The translations under genes were made by a program, and so were the position numbers. Below, piece by piece: positions 1 to 8,220 of a stretch of 64,000 nt of DNA. Source of the DNA: UBA7672 sp965279085 (GTDB lineage: Bacteria; Pseudomonadota; Alphaproteobacteria; Caulobacterales; Hyphomonadaceae). The notes below the pieces were generated by a model. That model made no database searches. It saw nothing but the letters and a program-made list of their open reading frames with translations, and had not been told where the DNA came from. Each line of letters begins with the position of its first letter. The first letter of the stretch is position 1. Location: positions 3,782,001 through 3,846,000 of the forward strand of contig OZ257149.1 of NCBI GenBank assembly GCA_965279085.1, given 5' to 3'.

Positions 1-347
1 TGCGGCTTCCAGGGAGACTGCGTAGTGTCGACATAGAAGCTGGCGCCTTGCCCGAGATCGTAGGCGGGATCGTTGGCAACATTGTCGCCGCGCGGGGACG
101 TATCGGGCGCGACGACGATCATGCCATGTGCGGCGGCGGACGGATAAGCGCCAGCCTTGGTGGTGAAATTGTCTTCAGTGCAGGTGAGGCCGGAGAGCCA
201 GAGCAGGACGGGGAAGGGGCCGGGGCCTTCGGGCGTGAAGACGCTGAACGTCATCGGCGTGTTGGTGGCGCCGCTGTGATGGCGGCAGTAGCGCAGCTCG
301 CCGCCGCAGACGCGATGGGTCTTGAGCGTTTCCATTGTGCGCTCCAT
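1..347 (-). CDS. fghA: S-formylglutathione hydrolase, N-terminal part (cut by window edge)
   Basis: This enzyme hydrolyses S-formylglutathione to formate and glutathione, the second step of glutathione-dependent formaldehyde detoxification in the cytoplasm. About 115 N-terminal residues are present, against roughly 280 in the family. They include the characteristic stretch LWLSGLTCTEDNFTTKAGA and the following VAPDTSPRG and YDLGQGASFYVD segments. The catalytic Ser-Asp-His residues lie beyond the left edge. The start ATG at 347 overlaps the stop of the upstream gene by one base (TGATG), so the two are translationally coupled. A second in-frame ATG lies at 335. The partner dehydrogenase adhC lies about 4.4 kb upstream on the same strand. 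The family call is confident; completeness is not known. Confidence 0.93.
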   Translation of the reverse strand, partial: MERTMETLKTHRVCGGELRYCRHHSGATNTPMTFSVFTPEGPGPFPVLLWLSGLTCTEDNFTTKAGAYPSAAAHGMIVVAPDTSPRGDNVANDPAYDLGQGASFYVDTTQSPWKP

Positions 348-787
348 CAGCTTGTGGGGCAGTCCATCTTCTGGTCGGCGGGTATGCCGCTGAAGCCGGT
401 GACGCGCCAGCCATCGGCGAATTTGCGCAGGCGATAGATGCTGGCGCGATCCTTCGGGGGCATGAAGGAGCCATCGGTCTTGAGGCGGATGTAGCGGAGT
501 TCGACCTGGCCGGTGTCGGCGGTGAGGACGCAACCCTTGATGCCCTGAACGTCCGACTTGTCGTAGCCCTGCGCCTTGAGGCGATCGAACTCGGCCTTCA
601 TGCCGGCTTCGGTGCTCCACGCGTGATTGCCATCCAGCCGGTAGTAGCGCGCGGTGATCGCGGCCGCGTCGCGGGCGTTCCAGCGCTCAAGATACTCCGC
701 CATTAAGGCTTCCATGTCGGCCTTGTCGTCGGCATGGGCGGGGGCAACAAGCGCAAGCGACAGGAAGGCGGCTAGCATTGCTCTCAT
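347..787 (-). CDS. Secreted NTF2/DUF4440-like small protein
   Basis: A 146-residue protein with a clear Sec signal peptide (about residues 1-19, ending in AHA before DDKAD). The mature part begins with a helix and a LERWNARDAAAITARYY segment, as in SnoaL/DUF4440-type cone-fold domains, and ends with a strand-like GWRVTGFSG. These domains bind small ligands or serve as scaffolds, and no catalytic role can be assigned. Its stop overlaps the start of the S-formylglutathione hydrolase by one base, so the two share a transcript. A periplasmic location is inferred from the signal peptide. Confidence 0.75.
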   Translation of the reverse strand: MRAMLAAFLSLALVAPAHADDKADMEALMAEYLERWNARDAAAITARYYRLDGNHAWSTEAGMKAEFDRLKAQGYDKSDVQGIKGCVLTADTGQVELRYIRLKTDGSFMPPKDRASIYRLRKFADGWRVTGFSGIPADQKMDCPTS

Positions 788-869
788 GTCGTTGTCCTCT
801 CACGGGTCTATCGACCGTAGAAGAGCCGGATGACATCGGCAATGCAGGCAATTGTGGGAGCGGGCCAGT

Positions 870-2036
870 CTAGCTCTTCGGCGCGGGTGCGTCGCCGACG
901 GACTTGCCGCGGGGCCGAAGAAGGGCGGTAAGACGCTTGCGGGCCGTGCCGGTGTGCTTCTCGGTGAACTGACTGAAGAACCATCCGGTGGCGATCATCA
1001 CGAGCGTGATACCAAACGCGATGGCAATTGATTCCACACCCGGCGTGAAGACGTGGCCAGCAAGCAGGGTGCTGGCGAGGAACATCAGTACGGGAAAGTG
1101 GACTACATAAAGCGAGAATGAAGCGCGCGCGCCAAAGATCGACAGCGGATGCAGGATCTTCGGCAGGCCCACGTCGAAGACGATCACGGAAGCGAGCAGA
1201 AGGCTGAAGCCTATGCCGACGATGAGGCCGTCAACGACCCAGGAGATGGGCATGGCCCGCGTGACGCCGATGCAGGCGAGGAACACCACGAAAGCGATCG
1301 CCGTGCATCCGAAGCGAACAGAATTCTTCGTCTTCCTCATGGTTGCGCCGACGCGGTCAGTAACGACGTAAACTGCCGAGCCCAGGAGCCAGATCAGGAA
1401 GCCTTCTGTGACGTTCGAGTGAGTGAAGAGCACCATGGTGGCCAGCGCGAGAATCGTCATCACCGAGAAGCGCATCCGGAAGGCCAGCAGGATCGCCGGG
1501 AACCAGATATAGTACCAAAATTCGTTGGCGAGGCTCCACAACGGGCCGTTCGATCCGAACGTGGGCACGTAGATATTCTGGAGGAATACGAGGTTACCGA
1601 AGAAGCTTTTGGGGCTCAGCGCTGTCGCGATATCGACGTTCTCAGCCGTGATGAAGTCGAAATCGGAATACCGAGGGAAATTGAAAGCAAAGCGGCCGGA
1701 GACGTCGAGCAACAGGCCGATCAGCAGGGCGGGGATCAGCACGATCCAGAGCCGCGACATGCGGTCGATCAGATAATTGCGCCAGGTCCACCCGCCACTA
1801 TTTACCCTTCGCAGGATGGTGGCTGTGATCCAGTAACCGCTTATGACGAAGAAGATGCGCACGGCGTCGGCGCCGAAGCCAGCGGTCCAGTACACTGGAC
1901 GCCAGGCGTTATGTTCCGGGGCAAAAGCAGGAACAACTATGTACCATACGTGCGACCACACCACCGCAAGCGCTGCCAGAAAGCGCATGAGGTCGATCGT
2001 CACGTAGGCGTTAACGGGATTGCCGGCCGTCTGCAT
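870..2036 (-). CDS. Acyltransferase 3 family membrane protein (OafA/YrhL-like)
   Basis: A polytopic membrane protein of 388 residues. It opens with YVTIDLMRFLAALAVVWSHV, the standard start of the acyltransferase-3 family with the conserved R and H of the first helix. Further hallmarks are RIFFVISGYWI, the RLWIVLIPAL helix and a late SLYVVHFPVLMFL helix. The family moves acetyl or other acyl groups from the cytoplasm onto extracellular sugars, lipid A or peptidoglycan; the acceptor cannot be read from sequence. The start at 2036 puts the family N terminus first. A longer frame reaches 2120, but the extra 28 residues are basic and unlike the family. A second, different member lies at 26905-28014. 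Confidence 0.9.
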   Translation of the reverse strand: MQTAGNPVNAYVTIDLMRFLAALAVVWSHVWYIVVPAFAPEHNAWRPVYWTAGFGADAVRIFFVISGYWITATILRRVNSGGWTWRNYLIDRMSRLWIVLIPALLIGLLLDVSGRFAFNFPRYSDFDFITAENVDIATALSPKSFFGNLVFLQNIYVPTFGSNGPLWSLANEFWYYIWFPAILLAFRMRFSVMTILALATMVLFTHSNVTEGFLIWLLGSAVYVVTDRVGATMRKTKNSVRFGCTAIAFVVFLACIGVTRAMPISWVVDGLIVGIGFSLLLASVIVFDVGLPKILHPLSIFGARASFSLYVVHFPVLMFLASTLLAGHVFTPGVESIAIAFGITLVMIATGWFFSQFTEKHTGTARKRLTALLRPRGKSVGDAPAPKS

Positions 2037-2135
2037 GATGGTCCTTGCTGCCCGTGCCAGACGCGGCGAGCAAGAGATATGCCGCTTGTTGTGAGCGAGC
2101 GGCGAGGCGGCTCGCGCCATACGCGAGCAACCGCG

Positions 2136-2573
2136 TCAGCCGAAATTGCGCGAGCTGTCTTCGGCGCGATGAACGATTTCCCAGCGGTTGCGGGAAGAGA
2201 TCATCCAGACAGCGCCTTCGCGGCCGCTGGCTTCGAACAGGCCGACGCCGTGGGCCTGAGCCGCCTTCTTGGCGCGGAACAGGGCGGGGCCGGATGAATC
2301 CCACTCGAAGCTGGCCTGCACGGCGCTCTGCGTGAAGCGGTAGGTTGCGTTCTTCGAGGCGTGGACGGAATCGAGATCGTGGTGGTGCGGATCGCGTGCG
2401 CCGGGGAAACCCTGCGACATGTCGCGATGCCAGGCCGCGAGCGAGGGCGTGGTGCGCGAGGCGTCGCCGCCCGGTCCGTCGAGATAGCGGAAGGTACGGC
2501 TGATCCAGTCAAGGAAATCATGCCGGTCGCGTGGCGCCGCGAAGAGATCGAAGGCGTAGATATCGTATGCCAA
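2136..2573 (-). CDS. Conserved hypothetical protein, about 145 aa
   Basis: No named family recognised. The protein opens LAYDIYAFDLFAAPRDRHDF and is rich in aromatic and acidic residues. It carries no signal peptide or membrane helix, so it is probably cytoplasmic. The central part has a DPHHHDLDSVHASKNATYRF segment, and the C-terminal part contains KKAAQAHGVGLFEASG and WMISSRNRWEIVHR, which look like alternating strands. The start is uncertain: TTG at 2573 begins the protein-like sequence, while a GTG at 2633 would add 20 basic residues. It sits alone between two minus-strand genes. Confidence 0.6.
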   Translation of the reverse strand: MAYDIYAFDLFAAPRDRHDFLDWISRTFRYLDGPGGDASRTTPSLAAWHRDMSQGFPGARDPHHHDLDSVHASKNATYRFTQSAVQASFEWDSSGPALFRAKKAAQAHGVGLFEASGREGAVWMISSRNRWEIVHRAEDSSRNFG

Positions 2574-2735
2574 GGGCGTGTTCCGGTTGCTTCGACTGTA
2601 TCGCCGGCGCGGGCAAACCGGTCCCGTCTTCACGCGCGCCTCAAGGCCTAACAGAAACCACGGCTTCGTTAAGGCTTCGATACCCGGTCGACCTGGATTG
2701 AGCCGAACGGCCCAAGTGCCGCAGGCAAATGCGCG

Positions 2736-3446
2736 TCAGGTGGTGCGGAAGAGATGCCAGCCGCCGCCGAGATCCTCGACCCAGATGTGGGCGGATGGAT
2801 CGATCTTCGGCGGGCCGGATGGGCCAGCCTTGAGGAAGCCGACCATGTTGTCGAGCGTGCCGCCGATGGTGATGCGGACTTCGCCGTTTGCCTCCTCGAT
2901 GGAGGAGAGGCCAAGGCTCTTGAGGTTGGTCGAGGCGGCGGTGAGCGCGGCGAGCTTGTCGCGGTTGGCGGCGAACCATTTGCGGAGCTGGCTGTCGGTG
3001 GACAGGACAAGTTCGAGATTGAGTTTCTGGAGCTGATCTTCCGGCGAGAGGCGCGGGCGCTTTTTCATCTCGGCCAGCAGCATCTGGTCCATGCCGGAGA
3101 GCGCCATAGCGCGGTAGGCGGAGATGGCCCAACCGGCGGATGATTTCTCGAGATAGAAATAGGCGTCGGCTTCTTCGCTCCCGGTTCCGTGCAGGACGAA
3201 GCGGACGGCGGCGAGGGTGGGGCCCACCGTGATGATCTTGTCGGGGGCGGGCAGGTTGCTCTTTGCGTCCGTCGCCATCGCCTTGGCTTCGCCGGTGAGG
3301 ATTGCCTGGCCTTCGGGCGTGGTGAGCTGTCCGGCGTTCGCGAGTTCGACGAAGCGCGCGACGGTCGCCTCTGGCGTCTTCTGGGCGAAGGCGGCGGGTG
3401 CGGCGAGGGCGATCGCGGCGGCGGCGAACAGGGTGCGGAGGATCAA
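2736..3446 (-). CDS. Secreted hypothetical protein, 236 aa
   Basis: The protein has a cleavable signal peptide (MILRTLFAAAAIALAAPAAFAQ) followed by a mature domain without transmembrane segments. The N-terminal half (TPEATVARFVELANAGQLTT) resembles NTF2-like or lumazine-binding folds. The C-terminal half contains EVRITIGGTLDNMVGFLKAG and ends in a HIWVEDLGGGWHLF strand. No catalytic motif is visible. Its last four bases upstream overlap the VOC gene (ATGA at 3443-3446), so the two genes are cotranscribed. Function unknown. Confidence 0.72.
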   Translation of the reverse strand: MILRTLFAAAAIALAAPAAFAQKTPEATVARFVELANAGQLTTPEGQAILTGEAKAMATDAKSNLPAPDKIITVGPTLAAVRFVLHGTGSEEADAYFYLEKSSAGWAISAYRAMALSGMDQMLLAEMKKRPRLSPEDQLQKLNLELVLSTDSQLRKWFAANRDKLAALTAASTNLKSLGLSSIEEANGEVRITIGGTLDNMVGFLKAGPSGPPKIDPSAHIWVEDLGGGWHLFRTT

Positions 3447-3823
3447 GCGGGTTTCCCTGCTTCGTCGGCGGGGTAGTTGAAGAAGAGCTGGTTCCCGTCC
3501 GGGTCGTCAATGACGAAAAGCCGATAGCCCCATTGGCCATCCTTTACCGGGGCGCCGAGGGCTTCGAGTTCGGCGCGGGCGGCGTTCATGGTGGCGAGGC
3601 TGCCGTCACCGGGATTGACGAAGAGCAGGCCCTTGCCGCGCTTCTCCGGCCACTGGGAGGAGAAGATGATGGCCGTGCCGTCGCGCTCGACCTGCGCGAC
3701 GAAGAGTTGGCCGTCTTCGGCGAAGCGCCAGCTTTCGATGAAGCCGAGCTTGTCGCGATAGAAGTCGATGGACGCCTGGACATCGGCGACGTGGAGGACG
3801 GGGCGGGTGAACCAGTCGGTCAT
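3443..3823 (-). CDS. VOC family protein (glyoxalase/bleomycin-resistance fold)
   Basis: A 126-residue, single-domain vicinal-oxygen-chelate protein. It shows the typical layout: RPVLHVADVQASIDFYRDKLGF at the start, then FVAQVERDGTAIIFSSQ, and the closing YRLFVIDDPDGNQLFF with the metal-site-type acidic residue near the end. Family members include glyoxalase I, dioxygenases and drug-binding proteins. The substrate cannot be told, and the divergent metal-ligand positions mean binding alone is possible. It overlaps the secreted-protein gene by 4 bp. Confidence 0.88.
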   Translation of the reverse strand: MTDWFTRPVLHVADVQASIDFYRDKLGFIESWRFAEDGQLFVAQVERDGTAIIFSSQWPEKRGKGLLFVNPGDGSLATMNAARAELEALGAPVKDGQWGYRLFVIDDPDGNQLFFNYPADEAGKPA

Positions 3824-3889
3824 TCGGGGCGCGCTCTTGCCGCTTCATGGCGGTTCTAGGCGTTTCGCGTGAAGACGGGAATGGCCGCT

Positions 3890-4558
3890 TCAGAGGAAGG
3901 GATCGACCAGCCAGTCCATTGTCATGTGTGCGATGTAGGGCACCAGCAGGCCGCCGCCCTTCCTGTAGCTCCATGCCCAGATCAGGGCGATGCCGGCGAT
4001 CAGCGCCTGCAGTTCGAGCGGATACTGGAGATGCGTTGCGCCGAAGGCGATGCTGGACAGGATGACGGCAGGCCAGAAACCGAGCGCGACGGTGAGAACG
4101 ACCAGGAAGAACCCGCGATAGATGTATTCCTCGAAAAAATTGGAGAAGAGATTGGCCGTCATGACCCACGGGTCGATGCGGGGTTCGTGAAACGCGCCGG
4201 ATTGGCCGATTGCGAAGAAGAACGCCACGATGAGTGCGGCGGACAGCGCGCCGACGCCAAGGCCTAACGCCAGCGTCGATCCGCGCATCGAAAGCTTCGG
4301 CGGCGGCGCCCATCCCAGTCGCACCAGGATCGTCCAGGCGATGAGGCAAAAGAGGGCCTGCAGGGTTGAGTAGAGAAGCAGGTGCGGAATCACGATCCAC
4401 ACACCTTCGTAGGGCGGATTGTTGAAGGCGCCGAGCACGAGGTCGCGAAGCTGCCAGGACGGCCAGAAGCCGATCAGGTAGGCGATGGCGACAATGGCGA
4501 GGAGGGCGATGCGCCGGGACGGGCCTGGCGAAAAGGTTCGAACATCATTGGACTGCAC
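3890..4558 (-). CDS. CPBP family intramembrane metalloprotease
   Basis: A membrane protein of 222 residues with about six hydrophobic helices. It contains the family's EExxxR signature (NFFEEYIYRGFF), the second motif FGATHLQ, and a third His/Asp motif HMTMDWLV near the C terminus. These place it with the CPBP (CAAX protease and bacteriocin-processing) intramembrane proteases. Bacterial members often process peptides or act in self-immunity, and no substrate gene is visible beside it. It lies between the VOC gene and adhC on the same strand. Confidence 0.87.
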   Translation of the reverse strand: MQSNDVRTFSPGPSRRIALLAIVAIAYLIGFWPSWQLRDLVLGAFNNPPYEGVWIVIPHLLLYSTLQALFCLIAWTILVRLGWAPPPKLSMRGSTLALGLGVGALSAALIVAFFFAIGQSGAFHEPRIDPWVMTANLFSNFFEEYIYRGFFLVVLTVALGFWPAVILSSIAFGATHLQYPLELQALIAGIALIWAWSYRKGGGLLVPYIAHMTMDWLVDPFL

Positions 4559-4727
4559 GGTTGACCCCTTCTGCCTGTCTTCAGGTCAGATGGTCACTGA
4601 TCGCCGAGATGCCGCGCTTCGCCAAGACGTATCATGGGTGGCCACGCGGAGAAAAACTCCCAGGCCATGCGAAGCTTCGTCGAAGCCATCGCGCAACCGC
4701 ATGCGTCCTGAAGGGAGGCTGATCCGT

Positions 4728-5837
4728 TTAGAACACCACAACGCTACGGATGCTCTCACCCGCATGCATCAGGTCGAAGCCCTTGTTGATCTCTTCGAGT
4801 TTGAGGACATGGGTGATCATCGGGTCGATCTCGATGGTGCCGTCCATGTACCAGTCGACGATCTTCGGCACATCGGTGCGGCCGCGGGCGCCGCCGAAGG
4901 CGGAGCCTTTCCAGACGCGGCCGGTGACGAGCTGGAAGGGGCGTGTGGAGATCTCTTTTCCGGCTTCAGCAACGCCGATGATGATCGACGTGCCCCAGCC
5001 GCGATGGCAGGCCTCGAGCGCCTGGCGCATGACTTTCGTGTTGCCGGTGCAGTCGAACGTGTAGTCGGCGCCGCCATCCGTCAGCGTGACAAGATGAGCG
5101 ATCAGGTCGGTGGTGACGTTGTTCGGGTTGACGAAGTCGGTCATGCCGAAGCGCTCGCCCCATTCGCGCTTGGACGGGTTGATGTCGACGCCGATAATCT
5201 TGTTGGCGCCCACCATCTTGAGGCCCTGGATCACATTGAGGCCGATGCCGCCGAGACCGAAGACGATGCAGTTTGCGCCGGGCTCGACCTTGGCCGTCTT
5301 CACGACGGCGCCGACACCGGTGGTGACGCCGCAGCCGATATAGCAGGCCTTGTCGAACGGTGCGTCCTCGCGGATTTTCGCCAGCGCGATCTCGGGCAAG
5401 ACAGTGTAGTTCGAGAAGGTCGAGCAGCCCATGTAGTGGTAGACCGTCTGGCCTTTGTAGCTGAAGCGGCTGGTGCCGTCGGGCATGACGCCCTTGCCCT
5501 GCGTGGCGCGGATTGCGGTGCAGAGGTTGGTCTTCTGCGAGAGGCAGCTTTTGCACTGGCGGCATTCGGGCGTGTAGAGCGGGATGACGTGGTCGCCCGG
5601 TTTCAGGCTGGTGACCCCAGCGCCGACTTCTACGACGACGCCCGCGCCTTCATGGCCGAGGATGGAGGGGAAGATGCCTTCCGAGTCGAAGCCGTCGAGC
5701 GTGTAGGCGTCCGTGTGACAAATTCCTGTCGCCTTGATCTCGACCAGAACTTCGCCGGCTTTCGGGCCTTCGAGATCGAGTTCGACGATCTCCAGCGGCT
5801 TCTTGGCCTCGAAGGCGACGGCGGCGCGGGTTTTCAT
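4728..5837 (-). CDS. adhC: S-(hydroxymethyl)glutathione dehydrogenase / class III alcohol dehydrogenase
   Basis: This enzyme oxidises S-hydroxymethylglutathione, the spontaneous formaldehyde-glutathione adduct, to S-formylglutathione with NAD+. The 369 residues match family length. Catalytic zinc ligands are visible at Cys40 (GICHTDAYTLDGFD) and His62 (GHEGAG). The structural zinc cysteines are at about 92, 95, 98 and 106. The Rossmann motif GLGGIGLNVIQG follows near residue 195. The ATG at 5837 is preceded by GGAGAG; the longer frame to 5891 adds residues outside the family. The hydrolase for the next step is at the left edge on the same strand. Confidence 0.97.
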   Translation of the reverse strand: MKTRAAVAFEAKKPLEIVELDLEGPKAGEVLVEIKATGICHTDAYTLDGFDSEGIFPSILGHEGAGVVVEVGAGVTSLKPGDHVIPLYTPECRQCKSCLSQKTNLCTAIRATQGKGVMPDGTSRFSYKGQTVYHYMGCSTFSNYTVLPEIALAKIREDAPFDKACYIGCGVTTGVGAVVKTAKVEPGANCIVFGLGGIGLNVIQGLKMVGANKIIGVDINPSKREWGERFGMTDFVNPNNVTTDLIAHLVTLTDGGADYTFDCTGNTKVMRQALEACHRGWGTSIIIGVAEAGKEISTRPFQLVTGRVWKGSAFGGARGRTDVPKIVDWYMDGTIEIDPMITHVLKLEEINKGFDLMHAGESIRSVVVF

Positions 5838-5916
5838 GGGCGATACTCTCCAGCTTGAGCCGAGAGGTACGCGACGCGCAGATTGGGTCAAGACGCAGTG
5901 TTGCGGATCCGTACGG

Positions 5917-6990
5917 CTAGCGGATCCGGATCGTGCCCACGTCTTTCATGCCGGCGCCCCAGATCACCTCGACGACGGAGTCGGGCATGTTGCCGTACAT
6001 GCGGAACATGTCCTGCGAGACGAGGTTGCCGAGGCATTGCTTGCCGGCATCGCAGTTGGCCTGGTTCTCGGCGTTGCCGATCAGCGCGACGGAGATGTAG
6101 GCCGTCTTCTGGCCGCCAATGATGTCGACATTGTCGTGATACAGCTCCTCGATCTTGACCTTCTGCAGCTTCTTGTCGTGGATCGCCCAGATCGTGGTGC
6201 GGTTCACGATCTTGAATACCGGTTTGAAGTTTGCGGCGCGGGCGCCCGTCGAACCATCCCGAGGCTCGTAGAGAATGAGCGCGCATGGCTGACGCGGCGC
6301 CGCGGTCGTCTTCTCCGGGCAGCGGCCTGCCTCGGTGAGAAGGGCGTACAGGTTTTCCGTGTCGTCGAATGGGACGAGATTGTACTTCGCCGGGTCGAAG
6401 CCGGTATCGGCCTCTTCCGATGATGCGGGCGCGACAGCGGCGAGGGACGCGGCCGAGATCTTCGCTGTAGCGCCGGGCTTAAGCGCCTGGTCCAGCAGCA
6501 TGATGCCTTCGTTGATCCATGTCGCGTCGGCGCAGGTTGTCTTGCAGTCAGCGGCGAGGCCCGCGAGCGCATCGCGCTGCAGCTTCGCGGCTTCGGCGTT
6601 CTCGAGTTTCACATAGGTGAGGCCGAGGCGCGTCTTTGGCTCAGGGCGTTTTGGTTCGTCCAGAACGGCGGCTTCGAGGAAGGGCTGGGCTTCGCCCCAC
6701 TTCTCGAGGCCGATCTTGGTGATGCCCATGAGGAAGTTGGTGTTTGCCGGCGCGCCCTTGCGCTGCACCACGCTCGTGAGGGCCAGCTCGGCTGCGGCAT
6801 AATCCTTCGCCTGCAGCGCGGCGATGCCGTCGCGATAGCGCTGCGAGATGTCGCGTTCCGTGTCCTCGTCGATACGGTCCGACTTGTAGATCAGGTCGTA
6901 GTCCGGCTTCGTGCTGAGGCCCGGCTGTGCGTAAGCAGCGCCGGCGAAGCCGAGCGCGGCGGCGAGAAGAAGACCGGACAAGGTACGCAT
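5917..6990 (-). CDS. Secreted TPR-like repeat protein
   Basis: A protein of 357 residues beginning with a signal peptide (MRTLSGLLLAAALGFAGAAYAQ). Residues about 45-170 contain helical pairs such as YRDGIAALQAKDYAAAELAL, FLMGITKIGLEKWGEAQPFL and LGLTYVKLENAEAAKLQRDA, which read as tetratricopeptide repeats. The C-terminal half has paired cysteines (ADCKTTCADA, then NCDAGKQCLGN) consistent with periplasmic disulfides. TPRs mediate protein contacts, and no partner is evident. The start at 6990 is chosen because the signal peptide begins there. Confidence 0.8.
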   Translation of the reverse strand: MRTLSGLLLAAALGFAGAAYAQPGLSTKPDYDLIYKSDRIDEDTERDISQRYRDGIAALQAKDYAAAELALTSVVQRKGAPANTNFLMGITKIGLEKWGEAQPFLEAAVLDEPKRPEPKTRLGLTYVKLENAEAAKLQRDALAGLAADCKTTCADATWINEGIMLLDQALKPGATAKISAASLAAVAPASSEEADTGFDPAKYNLVPFDDTENLYALLTEAGRCPEKTTAAPRQPCALILYEPRDGSTGARAANFKPVFKIVNRTTIWAIHDKKLQKVKIEELYHDNVDIIGGQKTAYISVALIGNAENQANCDAGKQCLGNLVSQDMFRMYGNMPDSVVEVIWGAGMKDVGTIRIR

Positions 6991-7056
6991 GCGTAAACCC
7001 CAATTTCCGTGTGGCGGGATCATGCACCAGGATTGGCTACCGGCAAAGACCAGCCT

Positions 7057-7368
7057 TCACTGCGTATCCCCGTCATCCATGAAACAGGCCTCGTAGGGGC
7101 CGCCAGGCATACCGGTGAGGCGGGTGGCTTCGTCGATGGGAGTCATGCGCGGGCCGTTCGGGACGGGATCGCCATCCGCGTTGGTGACGTCGCGCGTCTG
7201 GCCGCCCGCTGTGACTTCAACTTCGCCGGTCATGACCTGGCGGGCCTGGAAGGTCTTGCCGTCGTTGCAGGTGTACGTGTGGAGCGGAGAGCCGTGGCGC
7301 GTGCGGAGGTCTTCGCCCGTGGCGCAGGCAGAGAGGATCAGTGCGGCGATCTGGATGATGGCGCGCAT
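7057..7368 (-). CDS. Small putative lipoprotein, 103 aa
   Basis: The N terminus MRAIIQIAALILSACATGED carries a lipobox (LSAC), so the mature protein is probably lipid-anchored in the envelope. The rest contains TYTCNDGKTFQARQVMTGEV and ends with a Cys-containing EACFMDDGD segment, similar in style to small MliC-like or DUF-type lipoproteins, though I cannot assign the family. The ATG at 7368 has a GGAGAGGGTC ribosome-binding sequence just upstream, which decides this start over the longer open frame to 7557. Confidence 0.72.
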   Translation of the reverse strand: MRAIIQIAALILSACATGEDLRTRHGSPLHTYTCNDGKTFQARQVMTGEVEVTAGGQTRDVTNADGDPVPNGPRMTPIDEATRLTGMPGGPYEACFMDDGDTQ

Positions 7369-7601
7369 CTGACCCTCTCCGAGATTCCTCATCACGACTG
7401 TGGCTGTCGTCAGAAGACAGGACAAGCGCCGCGAGCAGCGATGGATCAAGGCTTTGCGTGTGATGAGCAACGATAGGGGCGCATGTTTCGCTTCCGTGCG
7501 GTCACACGAGGAGTTGAGTGTTTGTGCGCGGGGAGGCTTGTCGCCAACGCATGGCAATGTGAGTAGATGCTCACGGATCCGATTTCGGTAAAGGACTTAC
7601 C

Positions 7602-8216
7602 ATGAAGCGTTCACTTGCAGCTGCGTTGTGCATTTCGGCGGCGGTGCTGGTCGCCGCGCCTGCCTCGGCGCATTTCATCCTGGTGGCGCCGGATGCATGG
7701 GTCGAGGTGAACGTGCTGGGCGATCCGCAGAAGGCCGCGCCGTGCGGAACGTCGGACCTGACCAAGGGCACGCCGACGGGCAAGGTCACGGCGATGAAGG
7801 GCGGCGACACGCTGCACATCAAGATCAAGGAGACGATCTACCACCCTGGGCACTATCGTGTGGCGCTTGCGGTGCTGGATCGCGCCGAACTGCCGGCGGA
7901 CCCGGTGGCCGAGACGCGTGAAGGCACGCGCGGTCCGATCTCGGTTTCGGGCAAGATCGATCCGGCGCCGAAGCCGCCGGTGCTGGCCGACGGACTGTTC
8001 CTGCACCGCGAACGTCCCGCAAAGGACACGTTCTGGGAAGCGGACATCAAGCTGCCGAACATCAATTGCGACAAGTGCACCGTTCAGGTGCTGCAGTTCA
8101 TGGAAGAGCATGGGCTGAACCGCGAGGGCGACTTTTCGTACCACCACTGCGCGGACCTGAAGATCACAGCCGACCCGGCGCTGCCGATCGACAAGGCCTG
8201 GCCGGGCCAGAGCTAA
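7602..8216 (+). CDS. Secreted polysaccharide-monooxygenase-like protein (SCE4755-type), predicted copper histidine brace
   Basis: A 204-residue exported protein. The signal peptide ends PASA, leaving His24 as the first mature residue (HFILVAPDAW). A free N-terminal histidine is the hallmark of copper lytic polysaccharide monooxygenases. Further candidate ligands are in ETIYHPGHYRVAL (His81, His84) and SYHHCADL near residue 185, and paired cysteines occur at PCGT and INCDKCT. This matches my recollection of the SCE4755 monooxygenase-like family. Oxidative polysaccharide cleavage is inferred, and copper storage is an alternative. AAAGGA precedes the ATG. The gene is convergent with the HAD gene, 4 bp apart. 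Confidence 0.78.
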   Translation: MKRSLAAALCISAAVLVAAPASAHFILVAPDAWVEVNVLGDPQKAAPCGTSDLTKGTPTGKVTAMKGGDTLHIKIKETIYHPGHYRVALAVLDRAELPADPVAETREGTRGPISVSGKIDPAPKPPVLADGLFLHRERPAKDTFWEADIKLPNINCDKCTVQVLQFMEEHGLNREGDFSYHHCADLKITADPALPIDKAWPGQS

Positions 8217-8220
8217 GCGC

